Source of the DNA: Anniella stebbinsi
Lineage: Eukaryota; Chordata; Lepidosauria; Squamata; Anniellidae
Direction of reading: 5' to 3'
DNA length: 64,000 nt
Assembly: GCA_029215795.1 (NCBI GenBank)
Contig: JARDYH010000002.1
Location: 10,781,001-10,845,000, forward strand
Below the pieces are notes generated by a model. The model did not search any database. It saw only the letters and a program-made list of their open reading frames with translations, and was not told where the DNA came from. The translations under genes and the position numbers were made by a program. Positions 63,560 through 64,000 of the stretch are shown piece by piece (the stretch's first letter is position 1; each line of letters begins with the position of its first letter).

Positions 63560-64000
63560 GGGATGTAAATTGGTTATTTTTGCTGAACACCTCACTTAGC
63601 TATTGTTGTTGCCTCTTTAGCCCCCAGTGCTGGCAGAAGGATGTCTGAGGACTTGAATTTATTTAACCATCAAAAAGAGAAGGTGAATCTTTATTCACAA
63701 AGGGGACATATTGCTACTGTGCTAGCATGGCCATTTTCAGGACACCAAGCTGTACACAGTAACTGATGGGGGAACGGGTGGCAATTGTCAACCAAGGGGT
63801 CTATGGAAATGTGGCTGGTACTGATTGGACAGAAGCAAGAGAGCTCAAGGTTACCCAAGGAGAATGGCAGGTTTTCTCCCGATGTGCCCCAAAGCTTCAT
63901 GGACGACTTGGCGATAAATACCCTTGAATTCAACCATCAAAATGGAAATGCACATATTAATCACGGGTAAGAACGACAATGAGGCAGAGCTACAGTAATG
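63560..64000. other. Nothing recognised at window end
   Basis: No gene, and no ST8SIA5 exon 1 signature, was recognised up to the edge. Confidence 0.35.

Overview
This window looks like nuclear DNA from a vertebrate, most likely a squamate reptile (lizard or snake). I infer this from one spliced vertebrate gene with large introns set in a dense mix of L2-like and CR1 LINEs, R4-like LINE fragments, tRNA-derived and CORE-type SINEs, hAT transposons and many fold-back DNA elements. The species call is inference from repeat content.

Host gene: six coding exons of ST8SIA5 (alpha-2,8-sialyltransferase V) lie on the minus strand. In transcript order they are 42134-42042, 38868-38782, 36717-36573, 18506-18394, 12394-12302 and 8213-7748 (with stop). 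All have GT/AG junctions and compatible phases, and together encode about 331 residues. The first coding exon (cytoplasmic tail and membrane anchor) was not found and is probably beyond 64000. Thus 42135-64000 is probably intron 1 or upstream DNA, and 1-7747 is 3' UTR or downstream DNA.

Layout: 1-2760 is flank with a CR1 fragment. 2773-6668 is a nearly complete L2-like LINE with an intact 1012-residue endonuclease/reverse-transcriptase ORF and a duplicated 288-bp 5' unit. 7748-18506 holds the last three ST8SIA5 exons with LINE, SINE and hAT debris in the introns. 20513-31912 is the most striking object: an exactly bounded 11,400-bp hAT transposon inside an ST8SIA5 intron. It has a perfect 8-bp target duplication, inverted repeats of about 1.3 and 1.4 kb tipped with GGATC-type short repeats, an intact 843-residue BED-finger hAT transposase, two tandem-repeat arrays, and a run of duplicated exon-like cassettes with splice sites and a poly(A) signal. 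Four of these cassettes plus a short leader join in phase into a hypothetical 303-codon second ORF. 31913-42134 holds three more ST8SIA5 exons, a hairpin of over 500 bp, and fold-back elements. 42135-64000 is a repeat mosaic with several short hAT-type elements that have recognisable ends and target duplications, a Penelope-like motif pair, SINEs, CR1 pieces and microsatellites; no host exon was recognised there.

The host gene and the mobile elements do not form a pathway. ST8SIA5 would make gangliosides in the Golgi. Both large intact elements (the L2-like LINE and the hAT) lie antisense to it, the LINE just beyond its stop codon and the hAT within an intron.
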